From Neckera pumila (Eukaryota; Streptophyta; Bryopsida; Hypnales; Neckeraceae): 64,000 nt of DNA. Under the pieces are notes generated by a model. It ran no database searches and was not told the origin of the DNA. It saw only the letters and a list, made by a program, of their open reading frames with translations. The translations under genes and the position numbers were made by a program. The stretch covers positions 2,544,501-2,608,500 of the forward strand of contig OZ018413.1 of assembly GCA_963969595.1 (NCBI GenBank), written 5' to 3'. How positions within the stretch are numbered: the stretch's first letter is position 1; every line of letters begins with the position of its first letter. Of this stretch, positions 47,894 through 58,673 are shown in pieces.

Positions 47894-49198
47894 TTAGCCC
47901 CTAAAGGACCATTGTCCCTTTGGGGGACAAATGCGTTTTTGGGCATGTACCTACGGGCTGACATTTTCTCCTGATTTTTTGAAACTTTTTGTGGATGTGA
48001 AAACAATACAAAAACTGTGAAAAATTCAAAAAATGTCCAATGCTTCTACAATTTGACATGGAGGTGCTTAATGTAGTAAGCCACATGTACACAAGTTTTT
48101 AGAACGTTCCACCCAGCAAAGACAAAGTTGTGGCTATGTTTACTCAACTGTGACTAATGTGACTAATACCCCCAAGGGGTATTAGTCACTGTTGAACCAA
48201 TCTCCTGAAATGCATGCCTTCAAAGTTTGAAAATGGTCCCAAAACTTTCCAATAGTTTCAACTAATCCTAAACAAGCAGCCCAACATATAAAATTAGAAG
48301 AATCAGTACCAAATCCATTTTTAATTTTAAATTAGAGTTAAAACAATAAAAAAATTATGAAAAATTCAAAAAATGTCCAATGCTTCTACAATTTGACATG
48401 GAGGTGCCTAATGTAGTAAGCCACATGTACACAAGTTTTTAGAACGTTTCACCCACCAAAGACAAAGTTGTGGCTATGTTTACTCAACTATGATTATAAT
48501 TGTGTACATAGAGTGATGTAATTTCTCAAATCTAAGTGAAATTAATTGCACACGCTTCAATTTAGGTGCCACAAAGTCGATTCATGGCTTCTTGGTGCTC
48601 ATGAAGTCGATTTTGAATGCAAATTATGGACTTTGGAGATTCTTCTCATTACCAAATTTGACCTACTTTTGTTTCAAATTTCACCCTAAACCTTGATTCA
48701 ACGATGTAGAATTGACAAATTGAACACCCACAAATCCAAATTGAAGAATCGTCGTGAAATTGAAGCAAGGGCGCGAAGGCGCGACTTGCAGCGGAGCCCC
48801 GTAGAGGCGCGGCCTTGTAGGCGCCCGACCGCCTTCTCCAACCAGGGGTCGGCGCTCACCTAAACCCACCCACCCACCTCCGCCGTCCAATGGGCGCTGA
48901 CCAGGCACGGGGCAGGGGCTTCACCTGCTGTCCACCCCAGCCTGGTCCTGGTAGCCCAAAGTTCTGCCTGCCCTGAAGTCAATAAAAATGTGACAGCCCG
49001 GTCTGCCCTTAAATTGAAAAAGACTCATAACTTTTCTTTCTAGAATCTGATTGAAATAAAAATTACATATCCACGAAGCTCTCGCAAAAATACACAACCT
49101 CTAAAAATCCCAAAAAATCTGACTTCATATTGAGACCATAGGTACCTGCCCGGACCCATTTTGTCCCCCAAGGGGACAACCGGTCCTTTAGGGGTTAA
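47894..49198. mobile_element. Family B element with long TIRs
   Basis: About 1.3 kb. Both ends carry the terminus TTA(A/G)CCCCTAAAGGACC, and similarity between the inverted ends continues for some 80 bases through GGGGGACAAA and GGTACCTA landmarks. The interior includes a GC-rich patch (48760-48960) and a near-identical 150-bp direct repeat (47998-48152 and 48340-48493). No transposase recognised. Confidence 0.6.
48159..48189. other. Perfect 14-bp-stem hairpin
   Basis: GTGACTAATACCCC, a 3-base loop, then the exact complement. Located between the two 150-bp direct repeats of this element. Confidence 0.65.
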
Positions 49199-50720
49199 AT
49201 TTATTCAAAAATTGCCTAAATTCAATAGCTTCACGTTTTCAAGATGTCTAGAAAATTTTAAACTTACACACTACATTTTTTCTATACACTTGTGTGTAAG
49301 TTTCAAGACTTTCATTGATTTGGCTCTCTAAAATATAGAAAAATCAAAGTTTTATTTTTTATTCACTTTTCAAATTATAAAAACAATTGCAGAAGAGTTT
49401 CTCATTATCATGGATTCTACATATTCTAAACATTTACAACTTGTTGGTTTATTTGTTTACACACACTTGCATACAAATTTTATGACTTTTATTAATTTAA
49501 TTCTTTAAAATTCATCACAATTACGAATTTTATATTTTATTTATGCTTTCACATTAACCTTTTCAAATTTCAAATCCCACCATGCTCTTGGATGTGCTCT
49601 TCATCATGCTACGCCATTTAAAAAAATATAAAATCTATTCCGTCTTGGTACACCATGCAAAAGCTAACCACAAATGAAAATGAAGAGAAAATCGATAACT
49701 TCATTCATTGATATCTTTCATAGAAATGATCCAATTACCTTCAATTCTACATTTTTAAAATTCTCCCGAAATGCTCTATCCGATGTAGTCTAGATGTTCA
49801 TATTTTGAATTATAGTGGTAGCTTTTACGTTTCACACTTAATGATAGTGGTAGCTCTTACAATTTATTCTCATTTATAATGGTAGCTTAATATTTCACTG
49901 TCACTTGTAATGGTAGCATGTTTTACTGCAGTAAAAGTGGTAGCTTTTGCAATAAAAGTAAAGAAACCCTATTATAATGCATATTGTTTCATATATATAA
50001 GCATGCATAGCCAAGGGTTAGATCACATTTATTTCTTCTATTTTGAAGAACTGTTTAGAGGTTCTTACATTTCCTATTTCAATTTTTATTATTATTTTTT
50101 AAGCTTCTAAAATTTAGGATTATATTATTCTTTGTATTTTTTGTTTAAAAGATGAAGAGGGGTAGTACAAGATATGTAGTAATTAAGTTAAGGTTGATAT
50201 GGGTGTAGATATAGGAATATTTACTAAAACACTCAACAAATATAAAATTCTTGGAAGAATTACAAGATATGTAGTAATTGACTTAAGGTTGATATGGGTG
50301 TAGATATGGTAATATTTACTAAAACACTCAACAAATATAATACCCTCGGAAATCCAATTAGCGTTGTCCTGATGGAAATTCTTCCATTATGTAAATATTA
50401 GATTTAATCTTTATTAACTCTATATACAATATTTAATAAAAGTGGTTTGGTCATGGTAAGAACCACGGTTATTAAGGGCAATTTGCACCTTATAGGCGCT
50501 CACTGTTCAAAAGGTGAGACTCAAAAGATTATTAATAGCTTGGCAAGCTGAGTTCAAATCTCTTCATTTGCCCGTGTCCACTTCATTTTGGGGCGTGATC
50601 GAGCATGTTTTTTCACTTGGCATGCGTGCCGTGGGGCAATTTCTAAGCCATGGCCCGCCATTGCCCGTGTTGATTGCCTTTGGCACGTTGTTGTGGGATT
50701 GCTCTAAGAGGCTTTTCCCG
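49199..50720. other. AT-rich spacer with tandem repeats
   Basis: No gene supported. A GGTAGCTTTTRC-like motif recurs at 49819-49945. A 95-bp tandem duplication (ACAAGATATGTAGTAATT at 50167 and 50262) spans to about 50345. The short frame at 50514-50753 shows no recognisable domain. Confidence 0.5.
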
Positions 50721-51273
50721 TTAACCTTTAAAGGACAATGCAAGCCCCATTGACATTTTGAAAGTCAGATCTTGAATTTTCTCATAGTTTTTTATTCTAA
50801 ATGTTTTAAAGCTTGATTATAGAAATGTATCTCCAATAATCTACTTTTTACTCCATTTTAATTTTTTTTCAAAATTGTTAAAATTGTAATTTTTGTGATA
50901 CTCTAAAGATAGCATCTTGAAAACTCAAAATACACCACTATTGAACTTTTTTCTAACAAATTTCTCTTGGTGTGAGCCTAAGGAGTACTTCAATTATATT
51001 GTGATGTTTGTCACTATTATTTCCATTTATCTTAAAAAATTTCATAATATTTAAAGCTTTTTTGTAGTTTCTATAATTTTTACAAAGAATTTTCTTTAAA
51101 AAATAATATAAAATTCCGTTTGATGTTTTTATTAATTATGAGAAAATGAGATAAAATTTCAGAAATATATCACTACATGTAAAAGATATCAAAATTTTGA
51201 AATGTGTATTTTACTGTACAAATATAATAAAGTTTGACCAAATACAAACATGAAATGTCCTTTTAAGGATTAA
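50721..51273. mobile_element. Degraded family B-like TIR element
   Basis: Left end TTAACCTTTAAAGGACAA and right end in inverted form (TGTCCTTTTAAGGATTAA). AT-rich interior. It lies 19 bases from the plastid-derived fragment. Confidence 0.5.
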
Positions 51274-51292
51274 TGGCATCGCAATGTTGACA

Positions 51293-51522
51293 GGTTCTGT
51301 ATATGAACCTATGCAAAACATGTCTTATTGCTATTGATTCTATATTTCCTACTAGGCGTAGCCAATGTGAATTGATTATTGGAGATCGTAAAACAACAGT
51401 AGCTACAAATACTATTTCAAATCAAAAAGGTCAAAATGTAATATGTGTTTATGTGGCAATCGGACAAAAGGCACCTTCAGTAGCACAAGTAGTTAATACT
51501 TTTGAAGAACATTGGTGATTTA
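51293..51522 (+). pseudogene. atpA: Nuclear copy of plastid atpA fragment (NUPT)
   Basis: Codes a recognisable piece of the chloroplast ATP synthase alpha subunit: SVYEPMQ, then LIAIDS, ELIIGDR, and [18 protein letters not shown]. It is broken: a frameshift follows SVYEPMQ, the nucleotide-binding P-loop between IIGDR and TVAT is deleted, further substitutions are present, and a second frameshift lies near EEH. The protein pattern matches the plastid rather than mitochondrial alpha subunit ([10 protein letters not shown]). A TIR element interrupts the fragment at 51523, and a short continuation (GAATATACAATTG, the EYTI codons) appears at about 51958. This is an old plastid-to-nucleus transfer, non-functional. 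Confidence 0.85.
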
Positions 51523-51954
51523 GAGCATCTCCACCAGTAAGACACCAGACAAGCACGCCAGACGCTATGTAGCGTGTGAATTTTTTGAGAACAAGCCATT
51601 CTTGTTTTCGGACCTCTATCAGCACAAACTTCAAATGGCCAAGTGACTCTCCAGGTTCCACTCCCCCAGGCGCAGGATTAATGAACCATGCACAGGTTCT
51701 GCCATTGTTGGAAATTGATCTTGCGGGCATGACAAAGAGTAGTTCGAGGGGAAAAATGGGAGTTCTTTTTAGGCACAAAGTTGCCCGCTTGTCTTGCCCA
51801 CATGGTTCTAACCCCAAGGCGCATTGAAATCTGGAGTAGCGTGGGTCAAATCAAAACCTGAAGACACTGTAGGTTGAAGTGTGAAGCTTACATCTCCCCC
51901 GGGCACGCCACATGTCAGACAGGGGCACTGTGGTGTGCATCGGTGGAGATGCTC
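51523..51954. mobile_element. TIR element with GAGCATCTCCACC ends, inside the atpA fragment
   Basis: About 430 bp. Left end GAGCATCTCCACCAGTAAGAC, right end the inverted form (CGGTGGAGATGCTC). GAGCATCTCC-type ends are common in plant DNA transposons. Internal ORFs on both strands have no recognised domain. It splits the plastid-derived fragment. Confidence 0.65.
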
Positions 51955-52985
51955 CGAGAATATACAATTGGCAGTACTCCGAAGAGGTCCCCAGTCAGTT
52001 TACTCCCGATGTACCTCTTACAGGTATGCCCTTTGATCGGTACTCTTGCTCTTCAGGCCATCCACATTCCACAATGTAGCTTTCGATGACTCGTCGTCTA
52101 AGTCGAGCCCTTCAATAGCGGGTAAGTCAGCCACATCGATCATATACCATTTTCATTATAGAAGTCTTCACTGTTACTTGAGAATTCTTGTCGCAAGAAT
52201 TGACCAGAACTTATAGACAGTTCCTTCACCTGCATTTTGAGCTAGTAGTCAATCAAGTATTTCAATCTCTTTCAACTGAGACCAATTCCTTTTTAGTAAC
52301 GTCTTCCGAGTCTGACCTTGGGACTGTCACAAGGAACTGCCATAGTCAGAACCCTTTCCAAACCTTGCAATTCATATCTATAGTAAGAGGGCGTCGAAGC
52401 GCTAGCGAAACAGCATAAATTAATGGAGACCCAAAGTCCTATCCTTTCTAGTAGGGTGTGCGTCATGCCGTGCTTCCTGCTCCTCAATTTGTAAACAAAT
52501 TGGGCACAAAGGGATTCTTCTTTCCTCAGTGTATGAGCCCTCTCATAGAGTTTTGGAACATGATTCTAAAATCGCTTACTACCCTTAGTAGAGTTTGGGC
52601 GTGGATTTTCGTCTGTTTCACGGCGAATCTCTCAATGGTTGCACCCTTTTCCTAATCACAAAGAAGACTGACCGTGACGTAGGTATTCCTTGCAATCTCG
52701 AACTCTACATAGAATTGGGTTAACTTCAACAAAGAAACGGGGTTATTGCTGCCGTTTTGCGTGTCATTAGAGTTATATATGTTTCTGAAAAGGATAAGTT
52801 AGTATTCTGGGGTTTTCTAGGGGGCTTTTCTGGCACGAGTTTCAATTGCCAGGGGGGGTGTTACGGAGCTCCGGGGAACCTTAAGAGAGGAGAGAGCTGA
52901 TGGTACTGCGTTTCCAGCAAACCTGTTCATCGGTTGTAACCCGGAAAAAGTGGGCCTGCCTCGAGGTTAGCCCGGTGCTTTCCCG
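51955..52985. other. Unassigned region before the tRNA pair
   Basis: Base composition is more balanced than the flanks. Apart from the first bases (end of the atpA fragment) I recognise no protein on either strand. The sequence has the look of organelle intergenic DNA or a decayed retroelement, but I cannot show either. Confidence 0.4.
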
Positions 52986-53059
52986 GTCTGGTTGGTGTAG
53001 TCGGTTATCACGCTAGTCTCACACACTAGAGGTCCCCAGTTCGAACCTGGGATCAGACA
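52986..53059 (+). tRNA. tRNA-Val (CAC)
   Basis: 74 bases folding as a cloverleaf: acceptor GTCTGGT pairs with ATCAGAC (one G-T pair), discriminator A. The anticodon stem CTAGT/ACTAG holds a 7-base loop with anticodon CAC. The T arm contains GTTCGAA. Internal A and B boxes are intact. No intron and no encoded CCA, as expected for a nuclear tRNA. Confidence 0.95.
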
Positions 53060-53063
53060 CTTC

Positions 53064-53136
53064 GCGCCTGTAGCTCAGTGGATAGAGCGTCTGTTTCCTA
53101 AGCAGAAAGTCGTAGGTTCGACCCCTACCTGGCGCG
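53064..53136 (+). tRNA. tRNA-Arg (CCT)
   Basis: 73 bases. Acceptor GCGCCTG pairs with CTGGCGC with a single T-T mismatch at the sixth pair; discriminator G. Anticodon stem TCTGT/GCAGA, with one T-G pair, encloses TTCCTAA, anticodon CCT. T arm GTAGG TTCGACC CCTAC. It begins only four bases after tRNA-Val, with no T-run between, so both may come from one Pol III transcript. Confidence 0.95.
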
Positions 53137-53147
53137 AATACATCTCC

Positions 53148-53153
53148 TTTTTT
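53148..53153 (+). terminator. Pol III terminator of the tRNA pair
   Basis: Six consecutive T, 12 bases after tRNA-Arg. It is the first T-run of four or more downstream of tRNA-Val as well. Confidence 0.75.
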
Positions 53154-54993
53154 GTAATTAACATTTTGACTGGTTTTGCATTTGATCAACCGGGAATGTT
53201 GTCAACTATTGTAGACTGCTTTGGAATCTGAACGTGGTTCATCTTATGACTGTGTCTGGCGTCATTCAAATTGTGTGTATGATATATCGTCCATCTCCTC
53301 TTTAACAATTACCTCTTTTCACTGACACTACAGGATGGGGGCCTAGCTGCTCGAACCCAAAGAGGTGAGAGAGACCTTCAATTGTAAAGAACGGTTGTGT
53401 TTGGTTTTTAAAACCAAACTGTTGTATTTCATTCCGAATGGACTACTCTACCATGAACTGGTTTCTACAAGTTGAGTGAGTTTATGCTTAGGCAATAGCA
53501 GTTGTAACCTTCCTTGAAGTTGGCAAAAATACCATTTACCTCTCACTGTCTGCCACACTATCTGATGATAGTCAGACTTCACTTACTTGCCTGTGTTGAT
53601 GTGGCATGGGGCACTCCGCCCTCGAATCTTTGAATTATGAGCAAAGAGTAGGTCTACGCAAAGACCTTAGGCGAAGGCAATTGAAGACCATCGGCGAAAG
53701 CTATTGAACACCTCAGGCAAAAGGTGCAGAAATATTTTGAGGCCTCAGGCAAAAGTTTGTTCTATATGCAGACGGAGGAATTGCCGGGAGACCTCCTGCA
53801 AAGTTCTATTCTGTGCAGAGAAAATTACATGAGAGACCTTAACCCTAAGCACCCAGGTGACCAAAAGTCCAATTCAAAGTGCTGTAACTTTTGGATCTGA
53901 TGTCCGAATTTAATTGTAAAATTGTTGAAAAATCTACGTTCTCTCTTCTAGTTTGTGAGGTGAAATTTTCATATGTACGGATTTTTTGAGAGCCATTTGA
54001 AGTTCACAGGTTTGCCATATGTACAGATGGCTGCAACTTCAAGCGCTTGTATTTCTTTCATCCAATTGTTTCTTTTAAAGAAAATTTGTTGGGTTCGATT
54101 CTCCTTGAAGTCTAGTTATTGTGGTAAAATTTTCATTTCAATCCAATTTGTCTTGAATGTTTGGGAACCATTTGAAATTCAAAGTCCAAACATTTTTAGA
54201 TTATTTGTTTCTTCTTCATATAGTGTCTATTTTCAATAGGAGTTTTGGCAAAGTTGTGCATGCTAGTGTAGTTTGTGGTTAAAATTTCATATCAATCCAA
54301 AAAATTATGAGCATCTAGAAAGCATTGTAGTAGATGGGGGGTCAACCTTAGACAATTTATTTGCAACTTTTTTTGCTACTTTTTGACATTTCAAAGCCAT
54401 TTCTACAGACATAGTGAGTCATTTGAATGATATTTTTTCTTACCGATGTGTTTGTATGTTGGTTTTGAAGCACTTTTAAATTAAAAGCTTAAAGTTTTCA
54501 CTAGAGTAGGTTTAGAAATTGAATTTCACCTCTAATGTGTTGCTAGGAAAATTTCAACATCTGCTTTTTCAACACTAAAACATTATAATCTTGCACTCTA
54601 TTTGGCCAAATGACTCTAAATTTGATTGACATCATGTATAACACATATAACACAAGATTGTATGGTTAAGGATTTTGTATCTTAGTGAAATTTGAGACCT
54701 ATAATATGATTTCAAACCCAAAAATGCTAGGGACGCTTAGGCGAGTTAGCCTTGTAAGGACAGTGTGGACCAAAAAATCTGATGGATGACTCCTCAATTA
54801 ATTGTAGAAACAGAGAATGCACCACTAAATCCAAAGCCAAGATGACATCCATATTAACTTACATCAGCAGTGCAGTTACTAAACAACGACGAAGCTACAA
54901 AACTTCAGAAATGTGGCAAAAGATTCAAAAGGGACGGAACCTCTTGTTTGGTTCAGGATATCCCGAATCAAGCACGTCTTCATGAGTTTTTTC
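53154..54993. other. Spacer between tRNA genes
   Basis: No gene supported. A diverged short repeat (GACCTNAGGCRAANG-like) recurs at about 53660-53760. Confidence 0.45.
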
Positions 54994-54997
54994 AAAA
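54994..54997 (-). terminator. Pol III terminator of tRNA-Pro
   Basis: TTTT on the minus strand, three bases past the tRNA 3' end. Confidence 0.55.
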
Positions 54998-55000
54998 GAG

Positions 55001-55072
55001 GGGGCATCGGGAGAATCGAACTCCCGACCTCTTGCACCCTAAGCAAGAATCATACCACTAGACCAGATGCCC
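55001..55072 (-). tRNA. tRNA-Pro (AGG)
   Basis: 72 bases on the minus strand. Acceptor GGGCATC/GATGCCC with discriminator C. Anticodon stem CTTGC/GCAAG encloses TTAGGGT, anticodon AGG. A box TGGTCTAGTGG and B-box region GAGTTCGATTCTC are intact. Confidence 0.95.
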
Positions 55073-56091
55073 GAACCTACATGTTGCTGAGAGGATCCAA
55101 ATCAGATAATATAGTAATTAGATAAACGAGGCCGCCAGGTGGATCTGGGGACCCAGTTCGGATGCATTGTGCAGACTTTTTCATCTCCACCACGAGTACT
55201 TTTGGGTGCTCAAAAATGGTCTCTTCTCTCCGTTATTTTCAAAATTATGAAAGATGTCGGTGAAAGCGCCAAATGCGGATGAAAAAGTGTGGGCCTAAGA
55301 AGTGAATTTACGTTCAAGAGATTCTAAGAAGTGATTCTATGTTTAAAAGATAGATGGTACCTCTTCAAAAATGCCCCAGAAGAAAAGACTGGTTATGTTA
55401 GCCAGGTTCGATTCTGAGAACTTGTTCTACTTTTATTGTCAAAGATTTTAATGTAGGTGCCCTCAAGCATTGCAACTCTATAATCTATTGGCGTGTGGAA
55501 GCTAAATTTTTTGGTTATTTATATCAAAGTTCACCTCTGATTGCCATCCACATTTGAATCCTATTCATAGAACCACAAGTGTTGCAATTTATCTTTCAAC
55601 AACAATGGAGGCTTAATAGGGAGATTGAAGACCAATGTTTTCGGGAAGTAAAAATAAACTAGTGGGCGCTGCCAGTGATAGTGACACAGTACAAGAACGT
55701 TACATGAATTAGAATAGGATCTCCCAGAATCAAAATACCGGTCCTTTATCAAAAGCTAGACATAGACATAGAAGCTACACTAAAGAACGCAATTTATTCC
55801 CAATGTGGAACTTGCTTCTCTAAAGAACCTGCTTCTCTTTCAACCCAAACAATCCTCAATCAATCTTTGTCTAACAATGGCACTTGATATTTGTCAAGCA
55901 AATACGAATGTGTTACGAGCTGTTTGCACAGGCTCACACCGTAGTTCTTGCTTGCCCAAGCAATTTCAGACTATCATAGATACAACACCTAATGCAAAGG
56001 TGACAAGGCTAACCACATACCAGGGCTGCAATATTCACTGAGTACCCAAATTCCACTAAACCGTTACAAGCACACCGCGGCATCAGGACCT
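55073..56091. other. Spacer, includes RNase T2 3' region
   Basis: No gene supported. A minus-strand AATAAA at 55793-55798 is a possible distal polyadenylation signal for the RNase gene. Confidence 0.4.
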
Positions 56092-57439
56092 TCAAGTACT
56101 GCTCTTCATTGCAGTAGCGTTCACACCACTTGTAATGAGTCGATGATGACCTGATGGATCGAATGCTGGAAACTCTACAGAGCCCTTGCATTCTGAACGA
56201 GGGAAGACGGGGCACTGAATGAGAGTAGATCCGTCTTTGGCAACGCAGATCCAAACTTGGTATATCTGTCTGTTACCCTTGGCGTCCTTGTTGCAGTCAA
56301 TTCCTGGAAGATGCCCATCAAGTATAGTGCTGATTGCTTTGCGAACATGCTCGATTTCATAATGCTTGCCGTCTGGGTGTATTCCTGCAATAACATACAG
56401 ATGGCTTCAGTTACAAAATGCAATCGATCTTCAACTGGAAATTCTTGGTAACGATCACTGCCAGTAATATTCTTGCAAACTGCAGGGAAAAGTTTATGAA
56501 CAAAATATAGAGGGAATTTACCCGCTTCCGCAAGGGCAGCAGTGATGTCGTATTTGCTGTACAGGTCGATGGCAGCATGGAAATAGCCACGTTGGCCCAA
56601 TCCCGAGCAAGTGCCATGCTTCGTCCATTCATGCTTCCAGAAGGAATGACTGTCAGTCGAGGGACAAGCCAGTGAACCCCAATCGTCATCCATCTCGTCT
56701 ATCACATCCGACACCTGCAATGAAGAACAAAGTATGTGTTGGTCAAAAAATGAATGAATTTGAACAAAAGACAGTCCCCTCAAAAGTGCTTCAAAAAAAC
56801 GTTTGACCCAATTTGGACCTCGCTGTCTTTTAGGGGTTAAACGTAAACGTATCCCGCTTGCAGATATTGAAAGGAAAAACTACAGTAGCAACCTGAGCCT
56901 CCTGGTTTTACCACAACTAATTTGGTGGTTCTGAAGAATAGGTGGATTATTGCTGTGGAATTCATTGATGTAAAAGTAGATGGAAGGGAGGTGGAGCAGT
57001 GAGATACCTCCTTGGGGCTGAAAGGCTCTTTGTCGCAGAACTGAGGCCAAGAGCCGTCATTGTAGTCGGGCCAGAGGCCATGAATGCCAAACACCGCCTT
57101 CGGTTTACTGCTGATTGGAAAACAGCAGCCCTTCTTTGTATCACAAAATGAACCTGGCCACTACTCGGATCAACCATTCATAATATTAGCTTGACAGTAG
57201 AAGAATGCCCAAACTCCTTATCACATCGCTCTGTTCTCTCACCAGTCTCTTCCTGCAATAAGACATTATCCATTTTAACATTGAAGCTGGAACGGCGGAG
57301 TGAAAAAGGGGGTTAGGGCAAGGCATAGAGCACGCACCTGTTGCACGAAATAGAAGAAATCAAAGTCCTTAGTAGCCTGAACCACCGCACCGCAAATCAC
57401 ACTCCAAGCAAGCAACGCCACTACCACTCTAGACGTCAT
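56092..57439 (-). CDS. S-like RNase T2, secreted
   Basis: Four exons on the minus strand: 57439-57338, 57160-57008, 56714-56522 and 56384-56092. Phases are 0, 0, 1 and the product has 246 residues, normal for plant T2 RNases. The signal peptide is residues 1 to about 21-23 (MTSRVVVALLAWSVICGAVV). Then DFFYFVQQWPGSFC leads into CAS I FGIHGLWP with catalytic His61. CAS II is SFWKHEWTKHGTC with His113, Glu114 and His118. The C-terminal part has the family pattern GIHPDG, IDCNKDAKGN, YQVWICV, CPVFP and VEFPAF, and conserved cysteines are present. It should cleave single-stranded RNA non-specifically in the apoplast or vacuole, for phosphate recycling or defence. The alternative reading without removing intron 3 is in frame for a while but loses the family pattern. 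The acceptor before WPGSFC ends in GTAG and is weak. Intron 2 carries a family B transposon end and one arm of an inverted repeat. Confidence 0.9.
56768..56840. mobile_element. Family B terminus in RNase intron 2
   Basis: Ends with CTTTTAGGGGTTAA preceded by a subterminal TTTGACCCAATTTGGACC. The opposite end is not visible nearby, so this is a fragment. Confidence 0.45.
56898..56994 (+). repeat. Inverted repeat arm in RNase intron 2
   Basis: About 95 bases nearly identical to the reverse complement of 57556-57650. Landmark ATAGGTGGATTATTGCTGTG. On the plus strand it encodes LVVLKNRWIIAVEFIDVK. Confidence 0.8.
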
Positions 57440-57555
57440 CGCTGATATCCCTCTTGCAAGCCCTACATGCAATAACACACATCCGCTTATCACAGAACCT
57501 AAAGCAGATGTAGGATTCGCAAACCTAAGTAAACAGAGCACTACTTAACATCTTC

Positions 57556-57650
57556 ACCTCCCTTCCATCTTCTTTTACATCAATGAATTCCACAGCAATA
57601 ATCCACCTATTCTTCAGAACCACTAAATTAGGTCTGGTAAAACCAAGAGG
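57556..57650 (-). repeat. Inverted repeat arm upstream of RNase T2
   Basis: Partner of 56898-56994. On the minus strand it reads LVVLKNRWIIAVEFIDVKED within a longer open frame (57809-57525). The KNRW-x-x-x-EF pattern recalls the N-terminus of RNase P/MRP subunit Pop5, but both copies have TTA or TTG where a start would be. Possibly two fossils of one exon. Confidence 0.7.
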
Positions 57651-57659
57651 CTTCACTCG

Positions 57660-58673
57660 CACTAAATTTCCTGTGTGATACATAAACATGCAATGCAACC
57701 CGCTGAAAGTCATTCCCCTCAAGACCCCTTCAACAACGACGCCTCTAATCTCATCTCTCGTAGCCGTATTGCAATCTCTAAACCCACGAACGCAGACAAA
57801 AAATTGCAATTAAAACACGATTTCGCAGTTCTCAACCACACCCTTGAATTGGAAACTCACCAGAGAATTGCTTGCTACCCAAAGACTTTTAACAAAGCCT
57901 AGATCTCGGATCACTGAACAGCCGCTTGCAATGTAAGGTAACCACCACGTTGACGAGCTGTACCGAAACACCTTACAACACCAATGTCCACAGAAATCAG
58001 CTGCAGCTTTGTGAAGGAGACAATCATAACGTCAGAAGGGAATTCATTCCAGATGCCACAGAAAGATTCCTGAGTGCAACTGCTGCAAAGCAAGCGAAGC
58101 AAGCAAAGACGCAAAAGACGCAACGGCAAGAATCTTCTGCTGCCCGTGTGAACGCGTTTGGGAGAGACGAAGTCACGGAGTTCATCTATGGATGAACGTA
58201 GTAGATGGAAATCGTGACGTAGGGATGGATAGCGACGTGTGCGGCTGCGCCATCTCGGCATTCAATTGAGTACCTGGATGAGTCACGGGGTCACAGAGTT
58301 CATTCATCCATGATTTACTTGATGAAAATCGTGAAGGGAACGATGGCGACCCAAACGCTTTGGTAACAATTATGGAGACTCTTCCTTGACATTCACTCAC
58401 ATTTCTAATACTTCTATTTGACAATTCTTTTCATTTTTTTACCTATATTTTCAAAATCAATTTTCTACAGCAAGGATTAAAGCCTCAAAATTCTACATTG
58501 CAAATTTTTTAAGCCAAAATTTATTCAAAATCTAGAAATCTAATATGGTGAAGTGAAATAAAAGTGTTTGGTTTTTCAATTTGAATTTTGAAATCTTATA
58601 ATCTTGCTTGGTCAAAGTTTTTGAATTTATTTCCTTATATTCTCATTTAAGGGGCACTTCACGCATTAGAAAA
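57660..58673. other. Spacer upstream of RNase T2
   Basis: Holds the RNase T2 upstream region. A diverged direct repeat of about 70-80 bases (GTCACGGAGTTCAT and GTCACAGAGTTCAT landmarks) is at about 58171-58240 and 58289-58350. ORFs here have no recognised domain. Confidence 0.45.

Noticed and set aside
48681..48908. GC-rich ORF suggesting a small gene
   Set aside because: Lies inside the family B element, glycine/proline/arginine-biased and without a domain.
50514..50753. 79-codon ORF with a Cys/Leu-rich end
   Set aside because: No recognised domain, no splice or promoter context, and it runs into a TIR element end at 50721.
54105..54125. GGGTTCGATTCTCC motif suggesting another tRNA
   Set aside because: Isolated B-box-like word; flanks do not fold into a cloverleaf.
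55405..55425. GGTTCGATTCTGAGAA resembling a tRNA B box
   Set aside because: No matching A box, acceptor or anticodon arm around it.
56385..56521. Reading intron 3 of RNase T2 as coding
   Set aside because: It stays open, but gives a non-family sequence; removing it restores the GIHPDG-to-VEFPAF pattern with good splice sites.
57911..58424. Arg/Ser-rich ORFs upstream of RNase T2
   Set aside because: They overlap a diverged direct repeat on both strands and show no conserved domain.
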